Below are positions 33,719-43,954 of a DNA stretch of 64,000 bases, one piece after another. The stretch spans positions 62,001-126,000 of the forward strand of contig SVBZ01000016.1 in the NCBI GenBank assembly GCA_015058575.1, read 5' to 3'. The notes under the pieces were generated by a model, which saw only the letters and a program-made list of their open reading frames with translations, searched no databases and was not told the DNA's origin. This stretch comes from Pseudoselenomonas ruminantium (lineage in GTDB: Bacteria; Bacillota; Negativicutes; Selenomonadales; Selenomonadaceae). Both the position numbers and the translations under genes were made by a program. Numbering within the stretch: position 1 is the first letter of the stretch; each line of letters opens with the position of its first letter.

Positions 33719-34942
33719 TCAATTTGCTATGGGGCTGTCACTTTTTAGCAGGAAATCCCGGATATTCATATGAATGATGCCGTCACGGCTCATGTCAAAT
33801 TCATCTAATGACAGGACATATTTAGGATAGTTATCGCGGATAGTCTGGTAAACACCGAATTCACGTTCAATGGTTTCTGGCGATGCCAGCAGGTAGGAGA
33901 CTTGGATATAGATGCGCTCAGATTGGCGCTCGGCAATAAAGTCGATTTCTTTCTCGCCAGCTTTACCGACGGTTACGTTGTAACCACGTCGTTTGAGCTC
34001 AAGGAAGACAATGTTTTCCAAGATGAGGTTGATATCCTGCATGTTGCCGCCGATGACAGCTTCGCGGATGCCGTGGTCGGCCAGATAGTATTTTTCTTGA
34101 ATGCTCAGGATTTTCTTGCCCACGAGATCTTGTCGCTTTACGGGATAGAAGAGAAATGCTTCGTTGCCAGCATGCAGGTAGTTCAGTACGGTTTCTGGCG
34201 ATACTTTGCGGCCTTCACTTTTCAGGTATTTGGATATGGTTGTGGCCGAGAAAGTATTGCCAATATTGGCTGTCACATAGGCGAGAATGCGTTCCAGCAG
34301 GTCTACATCACGAATCTGCTTCCGGCGAATGATATCTTTTAGCTCTACGGCATTGTATAAATCTCGGAGATATTGTTTGACTGGATCGTCCTGGTATTGG
34401 AGGTTCCAAAGATAGGGCATGCCACCGTAGAGAAGGTATTGGCGGAAACAATCTGTTGTTGACCGGCCAGGCTGTGCCTCTTGGATTAAGTCAACAAACT
34501 CACGGAATGAGAAGGGATACATGATGAACTCTACATAGCGGCCGGCTAAATATGTGGACAATTCTCCAGAAAGCAGTTTGGAATTTGAACCGGTGATGTA
34601 GATGTCGCAATCCATATCTACCCGGAAGGAATTGATGGCCTTTTCCCATTCATGGACTTCTTGGATTTCATCGAAAAAGAGATATACTTTTCCTGTGTGT
34701 CCCTTGGTTTTTTCTAGGACATCTTGATGGAGAGCCTTCGCAGTGCAGAGGTGCGATAAAGTCATGGACTCAAAATTGTAGGAAAATATTGCTTTGGCAG
34801 GAATTCCATCTTTCATTAGTTCTTGCTGGATGAGTTCTAACATGACCGATTTGCCGCAGCGGCGGATGCCGGTGATGACCTTTATCAGGTCTTTATTCAT
34901 GAAGGGACGTATTCTTTTCAGATATAAGTCGCGCTTTACCAT
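33719..34942 (-). CDS. AAA-family ATPase with DUF4143 C-terminus
   Basis: Walker A is GIRRCGKSVML (about residues 25-35), Walker B is YLFFDEIQEVHEW, and TGSNSKLLSGELSTYLAGRY is the typical sensor stretch of the AAA_14/DUF4143 family. The C-terminal half carries a nuclease-like motif (EKEIDFIAERQSERIYIQVSY). 407 residues. Members are widespread, often strain-variable, and of unproven function. It stands alone, is A+T-richer than its neighbours, and has palindromic sites in its promoter region, which fits an acquired, self-regulated gene. Confidence 0.85.
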   Translation of the reverse strand: MVKRDLYLKRIRPFMNKDLIKVITGIRRCGKSVMLELIQQELMKDGIPAKAIFSYNFESMTLSHLCTAKALHQDVLEKTKGHTGKVYLFFDEIQEVHEWEKAINSFRVDMDCDIYITGSNSKLLSGELSTYLAGRYVEFIMYPFSFREFVDLIQEAQPGRSTTDCFRQYLLYGGMPYLWNLQYQDDPVKQYLRDLYNAVELKDIIRRKQIRDVDLLERILAYVTANIGNTFSATTISKYLKSEGRKVSPETVLNYLHAGNEAFLFYPVKRQDLVGKKILSIQEKYYLADHGIREAVIGGNMQDINLILENIVFLELKRRGYNVTVGKAGEKEIDFIAERQSERIYIQVSYLLASPETIEREFGVYQTIRDNYPKYVLSLDEFDMSRDGIIHMNIRDFLLKSDSPIAN

Positions 34943-34957
34943 ATAATCATCCTTTCA

Positions 34958-35016
34958 TAAGTTATAACTGATAAAAATATGACTATTAACAATTTTATCA
35001 GTTATAACTGATAAAA
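34958..35016. promoter_or_regulatory. Palindromic operator-like sites upstream of the DUF4143 ATPase
   Basis: A perfect 24-bp palindrome at 34993-35016 (half-site TTTTATCAGTTA) plus a second right-half copy, GTTATAACTGATAAAA, at 34961-34976. They occupy the promoter region of the minus-strand gene. The binding protein is unknown. Confidence 0.6.
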
Positions 35017-35079
35017 ACAATATGAACAAGAAAAATGTCATTTATAGTTGATGAAACTACAGAAATTGCTGCTGCCGAT

Positions 35080-35108
35080 TTGCAAAAAGCGGCTATCTAT
35101 GTTACACT
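35080..35108 (+). promoter_or_regulatory. Promoter of the pheS T-box leader
   Basis: TTGCAA, 17 bases, TACACT (35103-35108). Confidence 0.75.
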
Positions 35109-35114
35109 TTAACG

Positions 35115-36385
<1,271 letters not shown>

Positions 36386-36403
36386 GATTGAGGAGGTTAT
36401 ACG

Positions 36404-38839
36404 ATGCAGGTTTCCATTAAATGGCTGAACGATTACATTAAATTCAACGAGACGGCAGAAGAACTTGCCGATAAATATACGATGTCCGGCGTGCCGGTCG
36501 AAAACGTCATCCGTGCGGACGAGGGCCTCGACAAGGTCGTGACGGGCCGGATTGAAAAGCTCGAGGCCCATCCGGATTCGAACCATCTGCAGATTTGCCA
36601 GATGAATGTGGGCGAAAAAGAGCTTATCCAGATCATCACGGGGGCCCAGAATGTCAAAGAGGGCCAGATCGTGCCGGTCGCTATGATTGGCGCGCATCTG
36701 CCGAACGGCCTTCATATCAAGAAGGGCAAGCTGCGCGGCCTGCCGTCCAACGGCATGCTCTGCTCGGCAGACGAGCTCCATATGGATCTTGACAAACTTC
36801 CGGAGGAGCAGAAGAACGGCATTTATATCCTGCCAGCTGATACGCCGGTCGGTGTGCCGGCCAAAGATGTGCTGGGCCTTGACGATGTCGTGCTCGAGTT
36901 CGAGCTTACGGCCAACCGTGGCGACTGCTTCAGCGTCATGGGGCTCGTGCGCGAGGCGGCAGTGCTTACGGGCAATACGCCGCATTATCCGGAAATCAAG
37001 GTCAACGAGGACGATGAAGCCAAGGCTGCTGACATGATTAAAATCGGCATCGAGGCCCATGATCTCTGTGACCGTTTCTCGGCACGTGTGCTCAAGAACG
37101 TCAAGATCGGCCCGTCGCCGGAGTGGATGCAGCAGCGACTGGAAGGAGCTGGCATCCGCGCCATCAACAATGTCGTCGATGTCACGAACTTTGTCATGAT
37201 TGAGCTCGGCCAGCCGATGCATGCCTACGATTATGATGAAATCAAAGGCCAGCAGCTGACGGCCCGCGTGGCTAAGGCCGGCGAGAATCTCCATACGCTG
37301 GACGATTCTTCGCGGGTGGCCAAGGGCACGGAGCTTGTCATTGCCGATGCCGAGAAGCCGGCAGGCCTTGCTGGTGTCATGGGCGGTCTCGAGACGGAAG
37401 TCACCGCGAAGACCACAACGGTCGTACTCGAGGCGGCTTCGTTCTATGGCCCGAATATCCGCCGCACGTCGCGCAGCTGTGGCCTGCATTCTGAGGCATC
37501 GGGCCGTTTTGAGCGCGGCGTCGATGTGACGAATACGCCGCGTGCCCTCGACCGCGCAGCTCAGCTGCTGCAGGAAATGGGTGCCTGCACGGTAACGAAA
37601 GGTATCGTCGACGTTTACCCGCAGCCAAAAGAGTCGGTGAAGATCGACTTTACGGCCGAGCAGATCAATAAGCGCCTGGGCACAAAGCTCGCTGGGGCCA
37701 AGATGGTCGAGATTCTCGAAAGCCTTGGCTTTGCCATCGAGGATAAAGGTGCGGAAGTCTATACGGCTACGGTTCCGTCCTGGCGCAATGACTGCACCTA
37801 TATGGAAGACCTTTCCGAGGAAGTTTCGCGCATCTATGGTTTTGACAACATCCTGTCGACATCGCCGCGCGGCACCATCATGCAGGGCCGCCAGAGTGCC
37901 CGCCAGAACTTTATCGATAAGATCAAGCATGTGCTCGCCAGCCTCGGCATGACCGAGGAGCTGTCGTTCAGCTTCACGAGCACGGAAATGTTTGATAAGA
38001 TGCAGGTGCCGGCCGATAGCAAGCTGCGCCAGGCTATCCCCATCATGAATCCGCTGACCGATGATGCGCCGCTGGTCCGTACGAGCCTGCTCACGAGCAT
38101 CATGGAAAATGCGGTACGCAACTTCGCGCGGAAGAACATGGATATCCGCCTGTTCGATGTGGCGCCGGTATTTTTCCCGAAGGCCCTGCCGGTCACGGAG
38201 CTGCCGGATGAAGTCATCAAGCTGACTGGCCTTATCACGGGCCGCCGTCATCCGTTTGGCTGGAACCAGAGCAATGAAATGGTGGACTTCTACGATATGA
38301 AGGGCATCGTCGAGGAGCTCTTCCGTGCGCTTTCGATTTCCGGCTATACGGTTGAGGCGGGCGAGCATTTCGCGCTGCATCCGGGCAAGACGGCACTCTT
38401 CAAGAAAGGCCGTGAGGTAATCGCGACGGTGGGCGAGCTGCATCCGGCAGTTGCCGCGAACTTTGGCATCAAGCAGAAGGTCTATCTCTTTGAGATGGAT
38501 GTCGAGACGCTGATGAAATACACGGCCAAGAACTTCCATTACGAGTCGCTGCCGAAATATCCGGCCATCGCGCGTGACTTGGCTATTGTCGTCGACGAGT
38601 CGGTTGCTGAGGGCGAAATCAAGGCTGTCATCGAGAAGAATGGCGGCAAGTTCTTCTGCGGCGTGACGCTGTTCGATGTCTACACGGGCGAGCACGTTGC
38701 CGCGGGCAAGAAGAGCCTGGCCTTTAATCTCAAGTTCCAGTCGAAGGACAAGACACTGACCGATGAGGAGGCCGATGCAGGCTTTGCGGGCATCCTCAAG
38801 GCTGTCGAAGACAAGTTCCAGGCGGAACTGCGCGCGTAA
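36404..38839 (+). CDS. pheT: Phenylalanyl-tRNA synthetase beta subunit
   Basis: 811 residues. N-terminal OB-fold tRNA-binding domain (HPDSNHLQICQMNVGE, about 50-65), B3/B4 editing domain (about 215-400) and B5 domain. The C-terminal anticodon-binding FDX-ACB domain contains SLPKYPAIARDLAIVVDESV (about 721-740). Begins 19 bp after pheS. Confidence 0.97.
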   Translation: MQVSIKWLNDYIKFNETAEELADKYTMSGVPVENVIRADEGLDKVVTGRIEKLEAHPDSNHLQICQMNVGEKELIQIITGAQNVKEGQIVPVAMIGAHLPNGLHIKKGKLRGLPSNGMLCSADELHMDLDKLPEEQKNGIYILPADTPVGVPAKDVLGLDDVVLEFELTANRGDCFSVMGLVREAAVLTGNTPHYPEIKVNEDDEAKAADMIKIGIEAHDLCDRFSARVLKNVKIGPSPEWMQQRLEGAGIRAINNVVDVTNFVMIELGQPMHAYDYDEIKGQQLTARVAKAGENLHTLDDSSRVAKGTELVIADAEKPAGLAGVMGGLETEVTAKTTTVVLEAASFYGPNIRRTSRSCGLHSEASGRFERGVDVTNTPRALDRAAQLLQEMGACTVTKGIVDVYPQPKESVKIDFTAEQINKRLGTKLAGAKMVEILESLGFAIEDKGAEVYTATVPSWRNDCTYMEDLSEEVSRIYGFDNILSTSPRGTIMQGRQSARQNFIDKIKHVLASLGMTEELSFSFTSTEMFDKMQVPADSKLRQAIPIMNPLTDDAPLVRTSLLTSIMENAVRNFARKNMDIRLFDVAPVFFPKALPVTELPDEVIKLTGLITGRRHPFGWNQSNEMVDFYDMKGIVEELFRALSISGYTVEAGEHFALHPGKTALFKKGREVIATVGELHPAVAANFGIKQKVYLFEMDVETLMKYTAKNFHYESLPKYPAIARDLAIVVDESVAEGEIKAVIEKNGGKFFCGVTLFDVYTGEHVAAGKKSLAFNLKFQSKDKTLTDEEADAGFAGILKAVEDKFQAELRA

Positions 38840-38850
38840 GGAGATACGCT

Positions 38851-39111
38851 ATGGCAGAAGAAAAGAAGAATCCGTCGGAGCGCGTTGTCGTGGAAATCTA
38901 TGGCAATAGTTATCCGCTCAAGACGGATAATCCGCAGCATATGCGGAAACTGGCGGCTGAGCTTGATAAGAAGATGAAGTTCATGTCGCGGGCTGTCCGC
39001 AGCTTCGATGACCGCAAGATTGCGGTGCTTACGGCGCTGCAGCTGGCGGAGGAATACTATCAGCTCAAACAGGATTACGATGAGCTTGTAGAGCTCATTG
39101 AGGATAAATAA
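38851..39111 (+). CDS. zapA: Cell division protein ZapA
   Basis: 86-residue FtsZ-ring stabiliser. VEIYGNSYPLKTD at the N-terminus and a C-terminal helix (LTALQLAEEYYQLKQDYDEL) match ZapA. Placement after pheT is common in Firmicutes. Its terminator follows at once. Confidence 0.93.
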   Translation: MAEEKKNPSERVVVEIYGNSYPLKTDNPQHMRKLAAELDKKMKFMSRAVRSFDDRKIAVLTALQLAEEYYQLKQDYDELVELIEDK

Positions 39112-39120
39112 AACACCGGA

Positions 39121-39156
39121 AATAGGACCAAGTTGCGGCTTGGTTCTATTTTTTTG
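39121..39156 (+). terminator. Terminator of the pheS-pheT-zapA operon
   Basis: AATAGGACCAAG (39121-39132) pairs with CTTGGTTCTATT (39139-39150), then T5. Confidence 0.85.
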
Positions 39157-39267
39157 CCTTTGTCAGCAGGATTTATACGGTTTCTAACGAAATTAAATAT
39201 AAAACAAACATCAATGGCGAAGAGCAATAAAGGGATATCTTCGTAAAAGGTAAAGGAGTGTTTATTA

Positions 39268-40989
39268 ATGGGATGGATGAACAATTTGCGGGTGGCCTAT
39301 AAGCTGCTGATCTTAGCGGTGGTTGCCGTAATCGGCATGAGCTTTATCGGCTGGAATGGCTATTCGGCTGTCACCAAGGCACAGCGGGATATGGAAGTGA
39401 TGTATGAAGGTACGGTCAAAGGGGTCGATGCGGTCGGCAAGGCCGGCTATGGTGTCCGTTATGCCCAGGGCATGGCGGTTATTGCAACGACGGTCAAAAA
39501 CAATCCACAGCGGCTGCAGGATCTCAAAGGCAAGTATGAGAGCGGCGTCAAAACGGTAGAAGACAGCATTGCTGCCTATGATGCAATCCCGCATAAAATT
39601 CCTGGCGAAGACCCGATCATGGACAAAGTCAAGAAAGATTGGGCCGCTTTGAAGACGAACCTTGGCGAAGCGGTGGCTTTAAGCATGGAGGGCAAGAACG
39701 AAGAAGCGCTGGCCCATTATGAGAAAAACGGTTCGCCGCTGGCAGCAGCCTTGGGAAAGGAACTAGGTGAACTGTCAGAGCTCAACAGCAAGCATGCAGA
39801 GGAGCTCAATACGCAGAATGATATTGACTCGGCTGCGGCTGTCCGCAATACGGTCATTCAGCTGCTGGTCACGCTGATTATCCTGATTGCCTGCGCACTT
39901 TGGATCACGAAGGAAATCACGCATCCGCTGGAAAAAATGATGCTGTCGCTCAATCGTCTTGAAGGTGGCGATTTCAGCGATCATGCGCGTACGATCATGC
40001 GTGGCGATGAATTCGGCCAGATGGCAGATAAGGTTGCATCGGTTCGCATGAGTCTCAACAAGCTCATGCGTGAGACGAGCTCGACGGCAGAGCAGCTGGC
40101 GGCGTCGTCCGAGGAGCTTACGGCAAGCTCGCACCAGTCGGCGCAGGCGTCGGAGCAGGTGGCCCAGTCGGTGACGAATGCTGCTGGCGCTGTTGCTGAA
40201 CAGCAGCAGGATGTCGGCGATACCATCGATGCCATCGATAAGACGGCGGCTGCAATCAACCGCCTGAACCAGACGGCTAAGGAAGTCTCGGACCATGCTG
40301 CTGTCACGAATGATGCAGCAACGAGCGGCAATGAGTCCGTAAAACAGGCAGTCGAGCAGATCGAAAGCGTTGCCCGCATTGTCAACACTTCGGCAGCTAC
40401 GGTCGACAAGCTCGGCCAGAGCTCCCAGGAAATCGGCCAGATCGTCGAGACGATTTCGGCTATCGCCGAGCAGACGAACCTCTTGGCACTCAATGCCGCA
40501 ATCGAGGCTGCCCGTGCCGGTGAGCATGGCCGTGGGTTCGCCGTCGTTGCCGATGAGGTAAGAAAGCTCGCCGAGGAATCGCAGGAAGCAGCGCAGCGCA
40601 TCACGAGCCTTATCAATGGTATCCAGGGCGATACGGCCGAGGCAGTACGCTCGATGCAGGCGGGCAGCGATGCCGTCAAGGAAGGTACGCAGTCGGTCGA
40701 AGAGCTGCGGGAAAACTTCGCCAGCATACGCGATGCGGCACTGGCTATGGCAGAACAGGCCAAGGCGATGTCGACGGAGATCCGCTCGGTATCGGAGGAG
40801 ACCGAAGTCGTCAAGGAAAAATCCGATGGCATCCTCAAGAAGGGCGGCATGGTCGCTTCGGAGATGGAAAGCGTATCGGCAGCATCCGAGCAGCAGTCGG
40901 CATCGGCAACAGAAATCGCCGACGCCAGCACGTCACTGGCGAACCTTGCACAGAGCTTGCAGAATTCGCTGCAGAAATTCAGATTCTAA
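39268..40989 (+). CDS. Methyl-accepting chemotaxis protein
   Basis: Transmembrane receptor. Membrane segments at about residues 10-30 and 193-213, with a four-helix-bundle sensor between them (about 35-190). A HAMP domain follows (about 215-265), then the signalling hairpin with tip [25 protein letters not shown] (about 407-431). 573 residues, no C-terminal CheR-tether pentapeptide (ends QKFRF). AAGGAG precedes the ATG, and the gene is monocistronic. Confidence 0.95.
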   Translation: MGWMNNLRVAYKLLILAVVAVIGMSFIGWNGYSAVTKAQRDMEVMYEGTVKGVDAVGKAGYGVRYAQGMAVIATTVKNNPQRLQDLKGKYESGVKTVEDSIAAYDAIPHKIPGEDPIMDKVKKDWAALKTNLGEAVALSMEGKNEEALAHYEKNGSPLAAALGKELGELSELNSKHAEELNTQNDIDSAAAVRNTVIQLLVTLIILIACALWITKEITHPLEKMMLSLNRLEGGDFSDHARTIMRGDEFGQMADKVASVRMSLNKLMRETSSTAEQLAASSEELTASSHQSAQASEQVAQSVTNAAGAVAEQQQDVGDTIDAIDKTAAAINRLNQTAKEVSDHAAVTNDAATSGNESVKQAVEQIESVARIVNTSAATVDKLGQSSQEIGQIVETISAIAEQTNLLALNAAIEAARAGEHGRGFAVVADEVRKLAEESQEAAQRITSLINGIQGDTAEAVRSMQAGSDAVKEGTQSVEELRENFASIRDAALAMAEQAKAMSTEIRSVSEETEVVKEKSDGILKKGGMVASEMESVSAASEQQSASATEIADASTSLANLAQSLQNSLQKFRF

Positions 40990-41009
40990 CTGCATAACAG
41001 GGAATGGGG

Positions 41010-41047
41010 AACGCCCCGCTGGATTTATGATCTGGCGGGGCGTTTTA
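41010..41047 (+). terminator. Terminator of the chemotaxis receptor gene
   Basis: ACGCCCCGC pairs with GCGGGGCGT, then TTTTAT. Confidence 0.8.
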
Positions 41048-41166
41048 TATGTAACGTTGTAACATATCTTTTATTTTTTGCAGAGGATATTGCTGGATGA
41101 TGGCGAAGTGTAGCAGCGTTGAAGTACAAAAGTCGCGTTGGTATGGGCATTGACAGGAAGGAGAGT

Positions 41167-41586
41167 ATGATGGATAAGTCAAAGGAAGCCGGTTTTTCCC
41201 TGTTGGGCGTGCTGATTGCCGTCATGATTATCGGTGTGGTGGCGACGATTGCCGTGCCGAAGTTCAATTCGATGATTGTTCTGGCGAATACAAGCAAGAT
41301 ACAGGCAGATCTAAGCACGCTCGATGCAGCTGTAGCTGTGTACGAAGCCCAGGAGGGGAAGGTGCCTACGGAAATCTCGGAGCTTAAGGACTATGTCAAT
41401 GATATCGATAAGCTTAGGCCGCCAACAGGCGATTGCTTTCTGAAGGATGAAAACGGCAAGGCAGTCAAGCATACGATAAAGGATACGGCCTATAAGCTGG
41501 TGGTGACGCAGGGCATTTCCCTTGGGGCGGTGTCGGCGCGCCGGGCGGCCTGTGATAATCATCTGTCGGGAGATTTTGGCAAATGA
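41167..41586 (+). CDS. Type IV pilin-like protein
   Basis: Prepilin: short leader MMDKSKEAG, then FSLLGVLIAVMIIGVVATIAVPKF, the class-a signature with cleavage after Gly. Unusually, position +5 is Gly rather than the conserved Glu, a residue normally used in subunit docking. The C-terminal part has two cysteines (GDCFLKD and RAACDNH) placed like a pilin disulfide loop. About 139 residues. AAGGAG precedes two adjacent ATGs (41167, 41170). First gene of an operon overlapping prepilin peptidase. Confidence 0.85.
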   Translation: MMDKSKEAGFSLLGVLIAVMIIGVVATIAVPKFNSMIVLANTSKIQADLSTLDAAVAVYEAQEGKVPTEISELKDYVNDIDKLRPPTGDCFLKDENGKAVKHTIKDTAYKLVVTQGISLGAVSARRAACDNHLSGDFGK

Positions 41587-42053
41587 TGGCGGCATGTGTT
41601 TGGACGGGCAGCATATTGTATGGTGCTTGCCTTATCTGTTTGTCGTATGCCGATATCCGCTGGGGCATACTGCCGGACAGGCTGGTGGTTTTGCTGGCAG
41701 CAGCTGCTGTGTTTCCCTGGCTGGGCGGTCAGGCAAGCGGCTGGGAAGCCCTGCTCGGAAGCTGCTGCGGCGGCGGGCTTCTATGGCTGCTGCGCTGGCT
41801 GAGCCGGGGCGGGATTGGCTGGGGCGATGTCAAGCTGGCTGGTGCGGCGGGGTTATGGCTCGGCTGGCAGGCCATGCTGGTGGCATTGGGGGCAGCCTTC
41901 CTATTCGGCGGGCTTTGGGCTTGTGTGCTGGTATGGCAAAGGCAGCAGCAATGGTCAGACAGGCTGCCGTTTGGCCCGTTCCTGGCAGGCGGCTTTCTCT
42001 TTGCCTATGGGGCAGGGATGGATTGCTGGCAATGGTATTGGTCATTATGGTGA
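41583..42053 (+). CDS. Prepilin peptidase (A24 domain only)
   Basis: Inner-membrane aspartic protease that cuts prepilin leaders. The two catalytic aspartates are visible: Asp24 in SYADIRWGILPD and Asp82 in GGIGWGDVKLAG. At 156 residues it lacks the N-terminal methylation domain of PilD, as in short archaeal or CpaA-like members. Its ATG overlaps the preceding stop by 4 bp. Confidence 0.88.
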   Translation: MMAACVWTGSILYGACLICLSYADIRWGILPDRLVVLLAAAAVFPWLGGQASGWEALLGSCCGGGLLWLLRWLSRGGIGWGDVKLAGAAGLWLGWQAMLVALGAAFLFGGLWACVLVWQRQQQWSDRLPFGPFLAGGFLFAYGAGMDCWQWYWSLW

Positions 42054-42062
42054 GGCGATGGC

Positions 42063-42587
42063 ATGGATGGCAGAGGGCAGAAGAGTGGCGGTTTTGTCTT
42101 GTGGGAGCTTGCGGTGGTGCTGGCAATCGTGGCCTGCCTGGCTGCGGTGGCAGTACCATCCTTGCTCAAATTCTATCGGGAGATGGCACTGGAATACGAG
42201 TCGGAGTGCCTGCTGGCCGATTTGCGGCGTACGCAATCCCTGAGCCGTATGGTTGCCGATAAAGCATGGGGCTATGGGCAGCAGGAAACGATTGAGCAGA
42301 AGGCGAGTATCCGGGTGGAGGAAACGTATTATGTGTTCCGCGTGAAGAGCTATGAGGGCGAGACGAAGCGCGTGCATCATTATCTGCCGTTTGTCCATGT
42401 GCGGCGCAAAGACGAGCCGGCCGGAAGCGGCAACCGGACCATCTCGTTTTTGCAGAATGGCGGTTTGGATGATATCGGCAGGCAGATGATGACGCTGGTG
42501 TTGTACTGCGATGGCTGGGAAAAAGAGGGACGCAAGATCATGATCAGCCGTGCGGGCCGGATACGGATAAAGAGGATGATGCGATGA
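42063..42587 (+). CDS. Minor pseudopilin (GspH/FimT-like)
   Basis: Leader MDGRGQKSGG, then FVLWELAVVLAIVACLAAVA with the conserved Glu at +5. The C-terminal beta domain carries one Cys. 174 residues. Overlaps the next gene by 4 bp. Confidence 0.75.
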   Translation: MDGRGQKSGGFVLWELAVVLAIVACLAAVAVPSLLKFYREMALEYESECLLADLRRTQSLSRMVADKAWGYGQQETIEQKASIRVEETYYVFRVKSYEGETKRVHHYLPFVHVRRKDEPAGSGNRTISFLQNGGLDDIGRQMMTLVLYCDGWEKEGRKIMISRAGRIRIKRMMR

Positions 42588-42982
42588 ATGGCAAGGCACA
42601 GGGCTATATCCTGCTGGAGGTTTTGGTGGCTGGCGTAGTGTTGCTGGCGATGACGGCCAGCATGCGGCTCTATCAGCAGGCTATGGTGACCGAAGAGATC
42701 GATGCCGTGCGTACGGCTGGGGGCTATCTGGCACGGGAGGAGCTCTCGCGCCTACAGTGGCAGGCCGCGAATGAGGGGCTCCGTGCGGGGCAGGTGGGCT
42801 GGCTGGGGGCGCAGGAATCGCTGGAGCTGAACCATGGCCGCTATGCGGTACAGGCAGACGTGCGGCAGGTGACAGAGGATGCCTGGCAGGTTGTCGTGGC
42901 GGTGGATTGGCAAAGCCTGCATCGCCAGGGAAAGCTGCAGTTTTCCCGGGTCATATGCCGTCATAGAAGGGACAAGGGGTAA
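42584..42982 (+). CDS. Minor pseudopilin (GspI/PilV-like)
   Basis: Leader MNGKAQG, then YILLEVLVAGVVLLAMTAS with Glu at +5. 132 residues. Translationally coupled to the gene before it (ATGA overlap). Confidence 0.75.
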   Translation: MNGKAQGYILLEVLVAGVVLLAMTASMRLYQQAMVTEEIDAVRTAGGYLAREELSRLQWQAANEGLRAGQVGWLGAQESLELNHGRYAVQADVRQVTEDAWQVVVAVDWQSLHRQGKLQFSRVICRHRRDKG

Positions 42983-42987
42983 AAATC

Positions 42988-43521
42988 ATGAGGGCTGGCA
43001 AGCAGAAGGGGATGGTACTGCTCGAAGCGGTGTTTTCGCTGCCTATGCTCGTAGTATTGCTGATGGCAGCGGGGGCGATGGTGCTGTGGAGCAGCAGGAA
43101 TTATTTTCTGGTCATGGCAGATGCGGAGTTGCAGCAGGAGGTCGGACTGGCCTTTGAGCGGGTGGTGGAGCATGCGCTGGAGGCTGAACGCATTGTGCCA
43201 AATCATTCCGAGGAAAAAGGATACGATATCTGCAAGCGGGAATTTGCGCTGCCGCCGTCCAATTGGGACAATAAACCGCTGCGGCGGACTTTTTGGCTGC
43301 ATAATATGGAAGGCACGCGGAAGCTGGTGGATGGCATTGATGCTTCGGCACCGATGACTGGCGACTCGGCGATGGCTGAGGCGTCGATACAGGACTTTTC
43401 TTGTCAGGCAGAGCCTGGACATGAAGGGCTGTATGTAATCCGGCTGCAAGGTGTCAGCGAAAGGACAGGGCATGTGTATACGTTGCAAACGGCAGTCTAT
43501 CTGCCGCCCGTGGAAAAATGA
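42988..43521 (+). CDS. Minor pseudopilin (GspJ/PilW-like)
   Basis: Leader MRAGKQKG, then MVLLEAVFSLPMLVVLLMAA with Glu at +5. 177 residues with two cysteines. Five bases separate it from the previous stop. Confidence 0.72.
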   Translation: MRAGKQKGMVLLEAVFSLPMLVVLLMAAGAMVLWSSRNYFLVMADAELQQEVGLAFERVVEHALEAERIVPNHSEEKGYDICKREFALPPSNWDNKPLRRTFWLHNMEGTRKLVDGIDASAPMTGDSAMAEASIQDFSCQAEPGHEGLYVIRLQGVSERTGHVYTLQTAVYLPPVEK

Positions 43522-43954
43522 GCCGCGTGCAGGCGAAGCGGGCGCAGTCACGGTGGTAATGCTTTGCCTGATGCTGGTAGTGGTGCTGTTTGCCCTGGCG
43601 ATGCTGCATACGATACATACCATGCAGACTGCAAATGAGGAATACCAGCAGGAGATGCAGCTGCGGCTGGCAGCTGAAGGCGTGACAGAACAAGCGGCGC
43701 AATTGCTTATGGCAGAGCCGCAGCAGGCCGATGCATGCTGGGGGCATAAACGGACAGAAATAAAGACTACGGGCTTTTGCTATCCGGATACCATGGCGGT
43801 GCAGGTCACGGCTGTTCCACGTCAGGATAAGCTTTATCTTATCGGTTTTGCGCGCTATAAGGAGGCGGGAGCCCGCTGGGAACGTCATCGTTTCGTGAAG
43901 GGTGTGCTGAGAAAGGAAGGAAACGCGTATGTATGGTTGGGCTGGGCTCCGTGA
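43472..43954 (+). CDS. PilX/GspK-like minor pilus protein
   Basis: A single hydrophobic helix (AGAVTVVMLCLMLVVVLFALAMLHTI) begins after a Gly and has no Glu at +5, as in PilX and GspK. The start is uncertain. ATG 43472 has AAGGACAGGG directly upstream but lies 50 bases inside the previous gene; a GTG or similar start nearer the helix is possible. About 160 residues. Overlaps the next gene by 26 bp. Confidence 0.6.
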   Translation: MCIRCKRQSICRPWKNEPRAGEAGAVTVVMLCLMLVVVLFALAMLHTIHTMQTANEEYQQEMQLRLAAEGVTEQAAQLLMAEPQQADACWGHKRTEIKTTGFCYPDTMAVQVTAVPRQDKLYLIGFARYKEAGARWERHRFVKGVLRKEGNAYVWLGWAP

